DNA of 64,000 nt from Microvelia longipes (GCA_018340805.1 JACMZG010001870.1:52500143-52564142); one strand, 5' to 3'; positions 15,301 to 29,568 are shown, numbered from the stretch's first letter. The notes: generated by a model not told the origin, from the letters alone. Numbers and translations are program-made.

Positions 15301-16620
15301 ACCTCTGGTTTATTGTGTAGTAAATTTCTTCAAATTGAGTTCATTTTCTTACTAAAAGAGATGGAAAATACCACACAAGCACTAAAGTGAAAACCGACCA
15401 ATAAAATGTAACAAAACGGTAAAAGGAATGTTAAAAAGATAAAGGGTCCTTGCTCAGAGCCAAACAACTGTAGGAGATGAGGAAATATCTTATCTTGGTT
15501 TTTTGGCTGAGACTCCATCCTACCCCTCCCCACCCCCTCCCTCACCAAGGTCTTAGTAAAACATTATTACAGCAGAATATACATTATAACCAAATAAAAA
15601 CCACAAAAACACAAAGAATCGAATATAACCGACAAACATAAAGAATTTATACAACTCTTACATATTAAAAAGATAAGTCTAGTTTATACAACTAAGCAAA
15701 ATTATACATTATAACAAAAAAAACTTTAAAACAAAATATACAAGAAACCATAAATTAGACAAAATAAAAGCAAAGGAAATTTAAAGGAAGATGTCACGGA
15801 ATTCACATTGATCAAACCTATTTAATGTAATAAACTAGTATTGTGTTGTATCAGCAACTCAGTATAAGACGGGAGCTAATACAGAAAAAACAAAAATTAT
15901 TCAAACAAAGCTAGCTTCGCGGGAAGCTTAATGGAGCTTGCTACATTGCCTATATAATACATAATAAGAATAGGCTCTTTTTTAATATACAATATAAAAG
16001 AAGGGACTTTCTTTGCTCGGAAGATTGCTATTAGCAAAGAGCTACATATTAAGAGGTTGCTTCTATAAATAAAAAATAGGCTCGGCCCGCTAGCTATATT
16101 TGCTCATATCAATGATAAAATATAGTAACAGGGAGAGGTTGGAAATATTGATTATATTAATAATGATATATAGAATAAAATCTAGCGCGGAAGTCCGTGA
16201 GCCGGGCGAATTTTCTTTAAAATGCGCGCTTTCTTGCTTATCAATCTAATTTTCCCTTAAGCATATTCGAAAAACTTAAACAACAAGTTGTGGGGCTACT
16301 GCTCAGGTTTTCAAATATCTATCAAAAGCTTAAGCGAAAATTAGATCGATAAAAAAGAAATCGCACATTTCAAAGGAATTCGCAGGGCTTGCGGACCACC
16401 GGAACGACTCCCCGTTTAAAATATGTTGTTTACCGGTCATATTTTGGGCTTTTTGTTAATTTATTACAGTTTTTCGACTTTTTGGTCACTTAAAGTGGTC
16501 GTATCGACTTTGGACCGGTTTCATTCGATTAAGCGTTCCAATAATCATAGAAAGCGACGCCCTATTTGAAATCTATTTATTAACGGCTGTAATTTGGGTT
16601 TCTTGTAATTTACCATTTTG
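12319..16620. other. No gene recognised; one small foldback
   Basis: Apart from a roughly 110-bp inverted repeat (12772-12880) I see no coding or repeat structure. Open frames such as 15330-15548 have no domain. Confidence 0.45.
12772..12880. repeat. Small foldback
   Basis: Arms AATAATCTC plus TTCCAAAATGA face TCATTTTGGAA plus GAGATTATT. The GC-richer loop carries two copies of CAGCGCTAG. It may be a very short MITE. Confidence 0.55.
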
Positions 16621-16624
16621 TTAC

Positions 16625-17170
16625 TTTTTCTCATTTATACCGTATGTATATAGGAAAAGTACTGTGTTTGCAATAAAATCCGAATCCGGGATGAAACCGG
16701 AATTATCCGTTTTGGAAGTTTTTAAGACCTCCTGAGTGGTTTTTTATAAAGTTGTCTGTGTGTGTTTGTGCCTGTTATCATCGTAGCTCCAAGTGTAGTG
16801 ATGCAAGAGAATTGAAACTTTGTAAAAATTCAGTCTATAAGGGTATTCGGAAAATATTTTGTTTCATCTCATTATCAGCATTAGATTTATTTTTATTAAA
16901 TGACTTGTGTACGTTTTTTTTAAATTATACAAATAATGCAATTGAGTTGAAATTTAGAACAAGTCCATACCTTAACATAATAAATAAGTACACTAAGTTT
17001 CGTTTCAATACTGATCATTTGACTTTTGTTGGACTATGAAAGTTAGGCAGCATTGAGCACGGTCAGTGCTAGATGGGTGACCACTGTTAATGAAACAGAT
17101 GCATATACAATCTGAGAACAAGCGAAGGGAGTCCGATGTAGGGAGGACGAGCCAAACCCGATTTTTTTTA
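16625..17170 (+). mobile_element. Unclassified interspersed repeat, family X, copy 1
   Basis: It opens with TCATTTATACCGTATGTATA and TAGGAAAAGTACTGTGTTTG, and closes with GAACAAGCGAAGGGAGTCCG, a GTAGGGAGGACGAGC block and CCCGATTTTTTT. The same beginning and ending occur at 44.9-45.7 and 49.4-50.1 kb, and the ending (inverted) at 61.7 kb. No coding domain or clear terminal inverted repeat is seen. Confidence 0.55.
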
Positions 17171-17599
17171 TTTAGTTAGAGTGGTCGTATTGTCACTGGA
17201 GTGGTTTAATTTGATTCAGCGTACGAAGAACAATAAATATGGACCTTTTATAAAGCGGAAAATGATAATAAATTTTACTAATTTTTTGAAAATTTTGTAG
17301 ACATGCGTTGGGCTGCATGTCGTGCAAATTTCCTTTGGTATGCATATTTTTGCATTTTCTTAACACATTTCTAGCTTAAGGTTTTGGTTTATGCTTCATA
17401 ACTTGAGTAGTTACACAATTATCAAGTTTAGTTACTACTCGAAACTAGACAATTTTTCCTGTAGTTTTTAAAGGATATTCAATAGCTTACTAAGTCCTTT
17501 AAACACTAACTGAGCTTTAAACTAGTCCAAATAATGATACACATAGCCAATTTTGAAGGAATAGTTTTGTATAACCAACAGGATAATTATGTGTATTTC

Positions 17600-18689
17600 C
17601 TTTGAAAAATAAAGTACATTGGAGACATTTTTTGACAAATATTGACTATGTAAATATTACATTACTTTTCAACTACTTTGTCATAAATAAAGTAGAATGA
17701 ATTTAAAATAAGTTGTAATTATTATGTATCGCATATATTCTTTAAATATTTGAGTTGTATAAAGTGATTTACTGTTACAACACTGAAAAATGTCTGCCGT
17801 TTGTCGGGTGCATTAGAAATTTGTGTGCCAATAGGAGTTGTAGAGGGATGGGAAGTCTCTAATCTCCTTAGAGTACATAATACAATTATGGCACCAATGG
17901 ATATTGTCCCACTGCCAAACCTTGTGGTGAAGTAGTTATTGTAACTTACTTCATCATGTATTACATTGTATCAATCGGTAGCGAGCGAGTTGCAAGTGCA
18001 CAGTGGGGTCATCACTAGCCGAGTCTAAGGCCGAGAGTTCAATCACAGAGGCTAGCTAAGGTCATTGTTTATAGTGTACCTGTAGAAACTATAAACAGGG
18101 CTATAGTCTCTGTATTGAACGAATACGACTGTTTATTATCTAATCCCGATCTGTTAATATTAAACATAAACAATTAGTGGTTAGATGACTGGCCTGAAGG
18201 CGGTGGCGTTCAGTGACCCCAAACAATGGTGAATAAATACTAGACACAGGTCACTCTAAGTTTGTGCCCTGAATGTATTGTACCACTCACGATGCTGTTC
18301 GAACTTAGTAAGTCATCACTACTTTAACTAATAAGTATCCTAAGATCCTTTAAAGTCTAAGTCATTCTTTCGTAACATAAGTATTCCTTTAAAAACAAGT
18401 CATATCTAAATGCAATCGTTAGCCTGCGTATAAAATTAGTTATGAGTGCTTATAAAGACTAGACATTAACAAGTTTATTAATTAGTTTAATAATGAATTA
18501 AATATATATATTAACAAGTTAACGCGTTATTATTTATTACACCTTAAGACAACACAATATCAAATCTCTGTACAAGATTGTCCTCTCTTGCAAGCGAAGT
18601 GAATCCCCCAAGCAATAATGATGCGTCGCACACACACAGCGTTACAACCTCTTATCTCTGTGCTCCCTCTAGTAGTCTAAGTCTCTTTG
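17600..18689. repeat. Old CAAAGAGACTA-family MITE, interrupted
   Basis: 17.60-17.93 kb matches the interior of the 5.5-kb and 40.6-kb copies (AAAGTAGAATGAATTTAAAA, the CTGAAAAATGTCTGCCGTTTG segment, the GGCACCAATGGA segment). The expected right end, CTCCCTCTAGTAGTCTAAG then TCTCTTTG, lies at 18.66-18.69 kb. About 0.7 kb of other sequence separates them, so a later insertion probably split the copy. Confidence 0.45.
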
Positions 18690-20820
18690 ACTGTTCCTAA
18701 GAAGAATCCCATAGTGGATTTACTTCCTCACAACACACTGTGTTGAACTCCTAAGCATACTCCCTGTAGTCAGGGGGTCAAACCCCTCAAGTATACGTAG
18801 TAAACATATTATCAGTAGCAGTGCATTCCTACAATAAATTATACGAAGGAACTGTTCAAATGCCGAATGCACAGAATTGTGGATACAGCAGAGAAGTAGT
18901 ATTACTTCTTTTATTTAGAAGTCACATCCCTAGTAATAAACACACTATCGTTGAAGACCAATGATCATGACTATCGTTATTATCAACTATGTTTTTTTTT
19001 CATAGAAATCAAAATTGTAGTTAATTGCTAAAAATTTAAAAGTTAACTTATTTTTATTACAAATTAATAAACAGTAAATTTGTTTTGAACAACATAAAAA
19101 GGAAATCTAAGTCATAGAATGACTAAAAGTACTGATCTGAACTTAATCGAGACTTTGAAACTTTTTAAGTCCATTTCAGGGCAAGCTGGGACCAACACCC
19201 AGAAACACCCTTTATTAACTTCAACTTACAGCCTATATATTTAAATCTTTTAAGCTAGAATCATAATTCCAACATATATTATAACTCAAAAAGCTAAATG
19301 TCATAACAAATCGATGAAATAGTAATCGAAAGGAGATAAAATTATCAAAATCAGTGGTAAACAAGAAATGGGAAGTGATAACAAATCCAAATTGATTTTG
19401 ACCAATACTCACAGTTTTCTGAGTCGTGGCATGTTTCTTATCCCACGCACTTACACATGGCACACCGAATTCACTACACTTTTAATATATAAAGATGTAT
19501 TAACGTTTTTATTTATTAATTTTGGATTATTTCACGCAAATTACGCACGAAAGACGCCATATGCAAAGAAACTAAATCTTGTTTTAGATTTTTTGATAAA
19601 AGTCATGAGAAGAATGATTCGTTGAAGCTAATTTAATTAAAAGCAACAATGCCTGACACATATATTAAACTAAGGAATACATAGAGATATATATACTAGA
19701 GGGGGCATAGCCTATCTAAATATATTGTGAGGCCCGAAACATCTTTCGGGGTTCTTTTTACATATTTAAAAGAGTTCTGTAAACTTTCTGTAAATATGTA
19801 AACTTTTACATATTTAAAAGAGTTCTGGGTGACATGGAGACGACTATTTTATTCTATTGTCTCTTTGTCAGAGTGTGCTCCTGATTAACGTGCATAAGTG
19901 CTGGTTAACGTGGATAAGTTTGGGGGCTAGCAAAGATGCTTAAAGGACTTGGACAAGGTGCAAGTCAGTTATTATAAAAGACTTCTAGGATGGCCAAAGA
20001 ATCAATATAGGTACCTGATTATATAGTAAGTCTTAAGGCTGGTGTTAAGCCGTTGGTGCTGGGAGCTTCTTATCGGCCACTTGCTTGTTATCCAATATCA
20101 GTTTGTCATTTTCTAGTTTGTGTAAGTCGCATATGGCCACAATATTAGCGCATTTCCAAATATATTAGTCGAAAAACGTGTTTTTTACACAAGATTACAT
20201 ATGTCAATCGATAAAAACAAAGCTTTAAGTTGTTATGTATCATTTTCCTAACATGCTTCATCCAAGTCTTTGCTAAACCAACTTAAGGTTAAGTGTTAAA
20301 ACTTTATTTTGGGTACCATATGTTCTAACTTTTTATTCAACAGCACCAGCTGTACATAAAACATATAAACTTTCGAAATACATATTTTTCGTGATTACCC
20401 CCTGCCGGTTCCGACTCTAGCGCCACCAATCTAATTTTACTAGCAAATTTTTCCCAAGGTAGTTCGCTAAAATAATCAAAGTGGAATGCACAGTAGAAAT
20501 GAGGGTTTAGCATACTTTATTGAAAACACGGCGCCGCACAAGTGCAATATTTATGGGAACTTCAGGATTGCAAAAGTTCAATAAAATAACTGGATGCACA
20601 ATGAAATTTTAAAGTCAATTCCTTATGTAATGTACTGTAATGTGCCTGGGGGAGGGGGCTACACAATCTTAATGCCGAATACTGCCCAAGTTAGTACCTA
20701 CCTGTTGCCTCTATCTTTTTATTGTGATCATAAATTTGTCCTCAAGTCTCAAGACTGCACTGAGGACTGTCTAATTCCTGCAGAATTTATCCACTGGTTA
20801 GTAAAGTCCTTATAAGGTTA
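18690..20820. other. No gene recognised
   Basis: Unique-looking AT-rich sequence with one truncated MITE at 19.68 kb. Open frames at 19233-19625 and 20594-20815 show no domain. Confidence 0.45.
19680..19760 (+). mobile_element. Truncated CATAGAGATAT-family MITE
   Basis: Only the left end is present: CATAGAGATATATATACTAG, then GGGGGCATAGCCTATCTAAA and the GAGGCCCGAAACATCTTTCGG segment. The match stops near 19760. Confidence 0.65.
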
Positions 20821-20880
20821 TAAAATAAATAATAAATAAATATCTTTATTTTAAAACCAGGTACTAAAGAGTACAATTAG
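20820..20880 (-). mobile_element. Probable 3' tail of a 5'-truncated non-LTR retrotransposon
   Basis: Read on the minus strand it is GTACTCTTTAGTACCTGG, then TTTTAAAATAAAGATATTTA and an AT-rich tail containing AATAAA. This layout is typical of LINE 3' ends in invertebrates. No coding part is recognisable beside it. Confidence 0.35.
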
Positions 20881-21232
20881 GCATAAAAGCATCAAAAAAA
20901 TCTTAAAAACTAAAAAGTTAAAAATACAGTAAACAATTAAGACACAACTAAACATGAAACATACATAAATCACAATCCCTTAAAACTAATACATACACTG
21001 TGGAAGAAAAAATATTGTTGAAGGGTGGGGATATATTTGTCAATTTGCCTAGCTTACTACCTACTTACCATAGGAAGTATAGGAACCACTCTACTCTCTC
21101 TCTCTATCAATTAAAATGTTGCTGCATCAGATATGAGTATGCAATTGCAGAGCCTTATTTATGGTAACAATGCTTTTCAAAGTAAATGTTAATCAATCAA
21201 AAAATAATGAATAATTCTACTCAACAAATAGA

Positions 21233-21398
21233 GATTTAGGTTTTTTGATGGTGACCGCGTCAATGTAGATGAAGAATCCACTGTGGGAGGCATCTTCAGG
21301 GATGTTGGACGTCAAGGATAGAAACACAATGCTCTACAAAACTGAACTGTCGGATTCGTCATCTACATTGATGCCGTCACCACCGAAAGACCTAAATC
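21233..21398. repeat. Inverted repeat with GATTTAGGT ends
   Basis: The left arm GATTTAGGTTTTTTGATGGT, followed by GACCGCGTCAATGTAGATGA, faces TCATCTACATTGATGCCGTC and ACCTAAATC-type sequence on the right. Pieces of the same repeat recur at 26.78-26.88 kb and 27.60-27.64 kb. Confidence 0.6.
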
Positions 21399-23079
21399 TT
21401 CATGACAATAACCCCGAAAGCCTACGCAGTTTATTATCAACAAATTGAGTTTTTACTGATTATTAGATTTGCTTGAAATTTTAAACATGTGATATTATTA
21501 TTCATAAGGAAGGGCCCATAAAAATCAATGCAATTTTATGTTATAACTCATTTTTTTATTTTTAGGTTCCACCAAACTACTTTGGTGGAGTGAACGGTAA
21601 AAAGTTTTATATATTTTTAAAAAACACTACAGTTAATATTTTAAAGAAGCTATTATACAATGACAAAGCGTCCCATTATCTGAACTTCGTCATGTAATTT
21701 TTTGGAGGGCCAAAAAAATGACATGGTAAATACTCAGAGGTCTGAAAAATACGTGTAACAAATTTGGAACAAGCAGATGAAAATTGCTGGTGTTATTTGC
21801 GGCATGAGATTTGAGTATTTGATTGCAAAGTCTATGTGCTGGTAACAATGTATCCAGGCCTGTAGAGTCAGGGAGCAAAATGTCACCCCCCTGACAAAAT
21901 AGTTTTCAGCCGGAGTCACACGGTGTGCGAGACATCACCCCCTCAGGGTATAACAAGTTTTAGCTGGTAAGAGATCAATAAAAAACAGAAGTTACATTTG
22001 AAAGTTATGGGAGAGAACTCTCCTCAAATTAGTGACACATGAAGATTTGTACCTTATAATGACAGCTTATTTGATAAGCTGGCATCAGTCTAACAAAGAA
22101 ATGACTGTAAGGTTAGTTTTAGTACAAGCAGTATGCTCTGCTACAATTTGAGCCGAGTCAATGGTCCTGTGTCGGTGGGATCAAAGAGCATTGAGTACAT
22201 TGTTAAGTGAAGTGTGAAATTTCTAAGCTCAAATAATTAGGTCAGACTGGGAGAAGTATAAGCACACACTAAGGAGAGCTTAATAAGCAGACTCGTTGTA
22301 GGTTTTATCAGCATACATCCAAAGAAAATCGTAAAAAATGGCCCTACGAAGCTTCATAGTGCTCATCCACAATTCTATGTACTCCAAAACACACAACCAC
22401 AGATCTATGTCCATCACCATACTCAACCTTGAATACACATGCTTACTGTACTAGACCAAAGAGCTATGAAGGGAATATAAAAAAAAAGTAAAAAACAATT
22501 TTTTAGTAATATTGTTTATTTATACAAAATTTTCATTTTTTTATTATTTTTTGCCTAATGTATTTTATTAATTAATATTTAATTTCTAAAATCTATGATA
22601 CCTTATTAGCTAGAAATATTTACAAAATAAAGTTATAGTAAACTCAATATGAGTTAATAGAGATATTCTAACAAGTTAGAATAATATTATTACAAATAAT
22701 TATTATACTATTTGATTGGTATTATAATCTAATATGATGCACAGAAAATGATAAGAGACAGATATTTCAGATTTGTTAACATTAAATCCTGAACAATGAG
22801 GTTAAACAATGTCCTAGACTGTAGACTGTCACAAATGGACTGTAACCCCAATTAACAACACCTCTGGGTGGTCAACGATAAAACTCCATGAACCAAACCT
22901 CATAAGCTATTTTTTTTTCTTCGATAATTTGTTAAAAAGGCATTGAGGTTTTGCACAAATATCTACGACATATGTCTAGCAAAAGCTTAAGAGTATGATG
23001 TAGTCTGCATAACACACATTTAAATGATATTGAGCACAAGAGGAGTTATTCATACTAGCAAACTAAAAAGAGTGAACCA

Positions 23080-23125
23080 AGATAATAGTTTATTGGAAAA
23101 TCACTTTGCCAATAAACTATTATCT
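23080..23125. repeat. Perfect 17-bp hairpin
   Basis: AGATAATAGTTTATTGG and its exact complement CCAATAAACTATTATCT are separated by 12 nt. No neighbouring gene gives it a role. Confidence 0.6.
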
Positions 23126-25847
23126 TAGTGAGGGATAGACTATTTCCTTTGTTTCCTAATGTTAATGCTCCAATTTAAGGATAATTAAATTAGTTAATTT
23201 AATTTAAAAAAAATGTTGGGCTGCCACAGGTTGGCCAACTTGAAAAATCTCCCTTTTTCCAAGTCTAGGTTCATTCACGTGTTAACCTTATTTTTAGGAT
23301 TTAATGTTGGCACGCCTGCAATGTTTTACCTGGAATAAGTTAGTCAACAAAGAGAAAGCTAGAACTGATTCTAAGTCATAGAAAGAATTAATTTAAGAAC
23401 AATGCTGTGTTTCAAGAAATTGAATACTCGCCTTAGCACAAAAATGTTTCCTTCTCTGGCAAAGCGTTGGGAATCAAAATAGTTTCAGAAACCAATTAAT
23501 ATACTAATGATTTTATAATAATTATTCATTCACACTAGTTTTGGTTTTGAACAGTAAACAGAACCGATTTAATTTGATTTAATAACTTTTTAAGCAGACT
23601 TATTCTTTTCATGTTCTCACTGAACTGTTTTGGCAAATAAAAGCATTAGGAAACAGAAATATTTGTTAACTTTATCTAAAATAATTATCTATTTTAAAAA
23701 CACATTACAGGTGACGTTATTTGAAAATTATTAGCTAAACATTTCTATAATAAAAAACTATTTATGATTAAAAAGGCTGAGAAGGTGAAAGATTGATATT
23801 ATATATAACAATTAATATTATTCATTTAATTTCTATTCATAAGAGAAACAAGAACTGTATATACTGAGGATGGTCCATATTATTGACATGGATTTTCTCC
23901 GTACAAATTTAGTAACTCAAGTAGTGGTAGCATCCTAACAGTACAGTAGAGTTTATGTTGAGCTAGAAACCATCCACCAATCACAACACCTCTGCTACCT
24001 CATCCTCATCAATACGATGAATCATAAGATGGATGAAAGTGAGAAAGTCCAGCTGCATTTCAGCAAATTCTAAAAAGCCTCACCTAATGATTTTTCTCTT
24101 ATCTTTTGTCACCCTTATCTAGAAACCATCTCAGTAAATCCAGTTAACATAAATCCATATTTATTTAATATTTTTTATTTACTTAATTAAAAATATATAT
24201 AATTATAATTTTATTTAATTTACATTTGATTTAAAAATTAATTACGTGATTTGTTCAAAGAGGTTAAAGTAAGCATTTATATTTATTTCATTAATTTTAA
24301 CATGTTTATTTTATTTTATAAACTGTACATAAAAAAGCAAAACAAAACAAGTCCAAAATCTGAGATCAAAAACAAAAATAATAAAAAAAATCAGGTAATG
24401 GGTACCTGAGAACTTTTCCTATATACCTACAACAAAAATGAGGAAAAGTAATACATTCCAATTTTGAATTTTGAAGAAAACAATTTTATAGGCCAATTTC
24501 CATTAGAAAATGTTGCATATCTATACTGCAGTTGGGTGGAAATAACAAAATAGTTTTCCATTAGATTTCTTCAGCATAAATTAGAATTTAATAAGTAAAC
24601 CAACAAATATATTTCTCAATGCAATAATGTCTGACTAAGGGTAGTGTTATAGAACAATCATAGAGAGGGGGGGGGTGAGGGTAGGTTTAAAAAATGTATA
24701 TTTACATTGTTTTTAAACGAAAAGTCACAATGTTTTTTTTTTAAACTGTACATAAAAAAACTTTAAAAAGGAAATAGTATTTACTTAAAAAGGTCAAATA
24801 AGCCATTGATACAATGATCTATTCAATATGTTCAATGAAATGTAACAAAATATTTGTCTACATAGTTGGTAAGGATGTGTTTTCCTACAAATTTTACTTT
24901 AAACATTTTTTCCTTACACAGACAACTGTACAATAGTTTTACTTTACATTATATTGAAAAAAAGTAATATATAAAATTTTTAATTGTAAAATTTAATGAC
25001 ATCAATTGTTTGTTTTTTTTTTCTCCTGAACTTAATCCTACATTAATAAAACAGGAATCATTCTATCTAAGTCTCGAGTGATGTTTGTGAACATTTACGA
25101 ACATCACGACAACTAAGGTAATGTTCTAAAACACCACCCAACACCTAAAATCTAAGTAATTATAAAAGTAACTTATAATACAAATTTGAATAATAGAGGC
25201 CTTTTGCTTTGAATACATCCCCAATAGATTTTTAAAAATCAACAAATAAAATCTAGAGAAAAGCTAATTTTTAGTCTAATCAGAAAATTTTGAAAATTGG
25301 TTATAAAAACCTTTGATATAAAATTGTCAGTTACTCCGACATAAAACATTTAGTAAAATAATATCATTCTAAAAACTGTACAATATTAATATACAATATC
25401 ATTAAAAGTAATCATTCGTAAAAAAAGATCATAAATAAAAAATAAGACTAGGGATTAATAAATAAATTGTACAATATAAACAAAATAAATATACAGTGAA
25501 AAGTCAGTGTGAATAAACAAAAACTTTCTGTCCTAGATACAATTTTCCTAAAGTAACCACATCTCTACATCATCACATCTCTATCCACATCACTCCATTA
25601 AAACAATCAATTTGATAGAGCCCGAACGAGAAGTTAAAAAATAAGAGGAAAATATTATCACTTGTCTCTCGTAATTTTGAGTATTAGCCAAATCTGTAGA
25701 GTCTGTTATCACAAACCATTGATTTTTTGGATTATAAAAAATAAGTTTTATTATGCCTCAAAATGTCATTTTTAATAAATGTGATTTTTTAAACCTAATA
25801 AATGGGAATGCTAAATCTTGATTAATTAATTAAGAATTAATCGAAAC

Positions 25848-26133
25848 CATAGAGATATTTCACTACAAGGGGCATGACCTATTTTAATACATTGAGAGGC
25901 TTCAACATCTTTTTGGGGCCCTAACAGCTTCTGTATAACATTATATGTTGATATAATATATCAATGACTTTTCATACATTCTTTTTCTTGGTTTGGTATT
26001 ATAAATGTTATATTAGATAAGCTACAATAATTTTGTACTGTGAAACTGATTATATACAATATTGTTTAGGTTACTTGTTTAATGTTTCAAAATTTAACCG
26101 ATAGGCCCCCTCTGAACTGATATATCTCTATAT
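25848..26133. mobile_element. hAT-like MITE, CATAGAGATAT family, diverged copy
   Basis: It begins CATAGAGATATTTCACTACA and ends near ATATATCTCTATAT. It shares the GGCATGACCTATTTTAATAC, CATCTTTTTGGGG and ATAGGCCCCCTCT segments with the next copy. The duplication is no longer legible. Confidence 0.65.
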
Positions 26134-26158
26134 TTAAAACACGTTACACCATATTCAG

Positions 26159-26471
26159 CATAGAGATATATACTAGAGGGGGCATAGCCTATCTAAATCC
26201 ATTGAGAGGCCTCAAACATAGTTTTGAGGCTCTCAGGGGATCTGTGTAACCTCATTGAAACCTCCTTCAAAAGTTAGTTAAGGTTATAACAAATCAATTG
26301 TTTTTAGCTTGCCGCACATTGTTTGTGTTTTGTATTTTTAACGTTCTTCTATACAAGTTACTGTAATTTTTTACTGATTATTTAATTATATTTTAGCGAA
26401 GGTGGTCAGGTTACTTTTTTGATGATTCAAAATTCATCCGATAGGGCCTCTCTAGTAATAATATCTCTATG
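26159..26471. mobile_element. hAT-like MITE, CATAGAGATAT family, intact copy
   Basis: The 313-bp element starts CATAGAGATATATACTAGAG and ends with AATATCTCTATG. Flanks ATATTCAG and ATATTCAA form an 8-bp duplication with one mismatch. There is no coding capacity. Confidence 0.8.
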
Positions 26472-26779
26472 ATATTCAAAATTTATCAAAAACCCACTGA
26501 TAAAACTTAATAACAGATAGCAAAGTGATCTGATGTTTAACTTCTCCCATATCAGGATTGCTTTTTTCATAGATAGTATTATTTTAAGTGAGTTAATGAC
26601 TAAATACGAGGCAAGAGAAATACACTCTGTCCTGATGAGGACCCCTCTATATTCAAGCTATATCCTCCCTATCAATGTCAATTGTCTTAAAAATTAGTCA
26701 AAGTCTTTAAAATTTAATTAAATAACTATCCCAAGCAATATATAAATAGAAGTAGATGGTTTATTTATTTTATAAGTAG

Positions 26780-26885
26780 TCAAGAGTTTAGAAGATTTAG
26801 GTCTTCTGATGATTACCATGTCACTGTGCAAGGTGGAACTGATATTACACTTCCACTGACTGAGGCTTCTTCAGGGATGCCGGAC
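26780..26885. repeat. Fragment of the 21.2-kb inverted repeat
   Basis: GAAGATTTAGGTCTTCTGAT and the GGCTTCTTCAGGGATGCCGG segment match parts of the repeat at 21.23-21.40 kb. Confidence 0.45.
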
Positions 26886-27090
26886 ATCAAGAAAACACAA
26901 AGGACATAATAGGAAAACACAACAATATGAAAACTGAAAAAAACAAAAACCAAACTCTACAAAGCAAGTAAAGTACTAACAAAGTTTGTTAGTAAATAAT
27001 TTACTCAATAAAGATATTTTTTTAATAAAAACCTACAAAACCAGTTTAGTATTTTAGAGCATTGTGTTTTGATCCATGATGCCCTATATT

Positions 27091-27547
27091 CAAAGAGACT
27101 AAAACTATGAGAGGGATGATATAACAGTTCTTATCATTCCTTGGGTAGCTAGGTGCCGTAACGGTACATTGGTGACGTCATTTTTTTATTTTTCCTAATA
27201 ATTACAATTTCACGTAAATATTACATTATTTTTCGACTATTTTGTTTTAAATCTAAAATGAATTTAAAATAAGTTTTAATTATTATCTATATCTATTGCA
27301 TGTATTCTTTAATTGTTAGTTTTGAATAAAGTGGTTTAATGTGGCATCACTGAAAAATGTCCGCCAATAGTAGAATGCATGCTACAATAGAAGTTGTAGA
27401 GGGTAGGGGAGTATCTATTCTTTCTCTAGGGAGACTATAGTAGGGGTAAGTACAGTTAGGGCACCAATGGAAACTGTCTCACTTCCAGACCCCTTATCAC
27501 TGTGTTAATCGGGTCCTGTACTCCCTCTAATAGTTTTAGTCTCTTTG
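27091..27547. mobile_element. hAT-like MITE, CAAAGAGACTA family, intact copy
   Basis: The 457-bp element begins CAAAGAGACTAAAACTATGA and ends with TAATAGTTTTAGTCTCTTTG. Perfect 8-bp duplications CCTATATT flank it (27083-27090 and 27548-27555). There is no coding capacity; the open frame starting at 27545 is incidental. Confidence 0.85.
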
Positions 27548-27555
27548 CCTATATT

Positions 27556-29568
27556 CCAGAAGATGTCTCCTACGGTGAAAATGAAACACGATTTATTATC
27601 TACAATTACCCTGTCACCTCCGAACCTAAATCTTCATGACAATACAGAGTTATGTTCAAAAGTAGATTTTTTCATGCTAAAAATAATTAGGTTAATACCT
27701 TCATATAATAATATAATTATTATAATTCTTTTATATTAATAAAATAAAAATACAAATTCATATTAAAATTAGATAGTACTTGGAAAATAAACTGTGCAAT
27801 AAAATTTAGAAGACTAGAATAAATGGAAATTACTGTTCAGAGTGTCAAAAGTTTAAATAAGCAATTTTGAGCAAATAACTCAACTAAAATATTAATAAAA
27901 TAATATCAATAAAACAGTACTTGTTTATATTAGAAAGTACTTGAAGAATTGAATCTCAAATTTAATCTACTTTAAGAGTGGGACGGTACCCACTCAAATA
28001 CTTATTCCAATGTATTTCAAATATAACAAAGAGGATAAAATATTTATTTAATGAGTGTTTAAATAAAAACACACAATAAATAAAGAAATAAGAACTGTAA
28101 ACAAGTGAATCATCTACTTTTAGAGGTTCCCAAAGTAAATCCATGTGATAATAATAATCACCTGCATGTATTACATTTTTGGGTGGTTTTTTTGGGAAAC
28201 CTCTATAAGTAGACGACTTGCTTCTTTAACATTCTATTAATTATTCATTATACTATAAATAAAGACTCGCCACTAAAGCACTAATTGTGTATCATTCATT
28301 AGGACTGAGAACTCGAAATTAATTTCTTTAATTATGATCCACAATCACATTAAATTAACATTGTAAAAAATTAGTTAAATTTCCTTCAATAAAGGCAACA
28401 GCCAATAAACAAATACCACTAAATTTCTAACAATGTTATCTTTCCTTCCATTTCACTACTTAATTTACTTTTATCCAATAAGTAAGTCATCATTATTAGA
28501 AATATTTCTCATAATACGAGATAACTGTAGTTTGTTTTTTATTTGAAATACAAATAATACATTTTTAATAGATTAAAAATGTATTGTGTGTGATACTCTT
28601 TACACACCAAATTCTTACTTCTCCCTACCAAACAAATTTATTCTAAAATGAAAGGCACCTTAAATATATTTAAGAACTGATCACAGACCAGACAAATTAT
28701 GTTCTTTAGACAATGCACTCAATCCATATTACTATTTAACCCACCTTAATGCTTTAATTAAAAAAAAAAACTACAGAAAAATCACTTCAACTACAGATAA
28801 TATATCACATTTTAGCAGGTTGTTCCTCTATGACCTTCTTTAATTTGCCAAACCCTGGAACTTTTTCAGATAGTTACTGATTATAAAGAAATTATGACAA
28901 GTTCAAAATATCTTAATATAATAATAAATCAGGCTCATTAAGGCAATAATATTTCTTTATACTCGATCTTACTAATAAAGTACAAGTGAATAGATCTTTT
29001 TTTCAAAATATTATATACAAAAAAACCACCTAAACAAGTACCATCAATACAATGTAAAAATTACACAGCATAGTTTAGTTACACATAGAGTACAGTCTTA
29101 CCATACTCTCCCAGGTGGAGTTGAAATATATATACTTATTAAATATATATTTAATGACTAAATAGGTTTAATCTATTTAGTTAAGTTAGAATGGTAATGG
29201 GATCAAAGACATTGTTTACAGAACATTAAACACCTCAATAAAGCAAGTGCAGATAAATGTTGGAATGGTAAATAAACAAAATTAAAACAGTCTGCTAGGT
29301 CAATTTCAAAGTGTACAGATTTGACCAATCACAAGGACATGTTTTTATTACCTAACCAAACATTTTATCTTCATGTCTTTGTATTTTGTGAAATTCCAAA
29401 TAATATGCTTTATTTTTGTAAGTTTTTTAACTAAAATTCATCTGATTTTATACCGTTTAAAATTACAAATAATTATAATTCATTATTTATTACAAGAGTA
29501 GAGGTGCATTTTGATTTATTAGAATGATTTTTTTTAAAAATTAATATCACTATTATTGTTCATACAAT
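27556..29568. other. Region downstream of Sema5, no other gene seen
   Basis: AT-rich sequence beyond the Sema5 stop codon; the part nearest the stop must be its 3' UTR. Minus-strand AATAAA hexamers lie at 29515-29520 and 29486-29491 and could serve polyadenylation. Nothing else is recognised. Confidence 0.5.
29486..29520 (-). terminator. Candidate polyadenylation signals of Sema5
   Basis: Two AATAAA hexamers on the minus strand lie about 50 and 80 nt after the stop codon. Cleavage this close would give a very short 3' UTR; sites further out are equally possible in this AT-rich sequence. Confidence 0.3.

Larger units (their letters stand above)
20881..25847. other. No gene recognised
   Basis: AT-rich sequence with a 166-bp inverted repeat and a small hairpin (listed separately). 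No open frame here resembles a known domain. Confidence 0.5.
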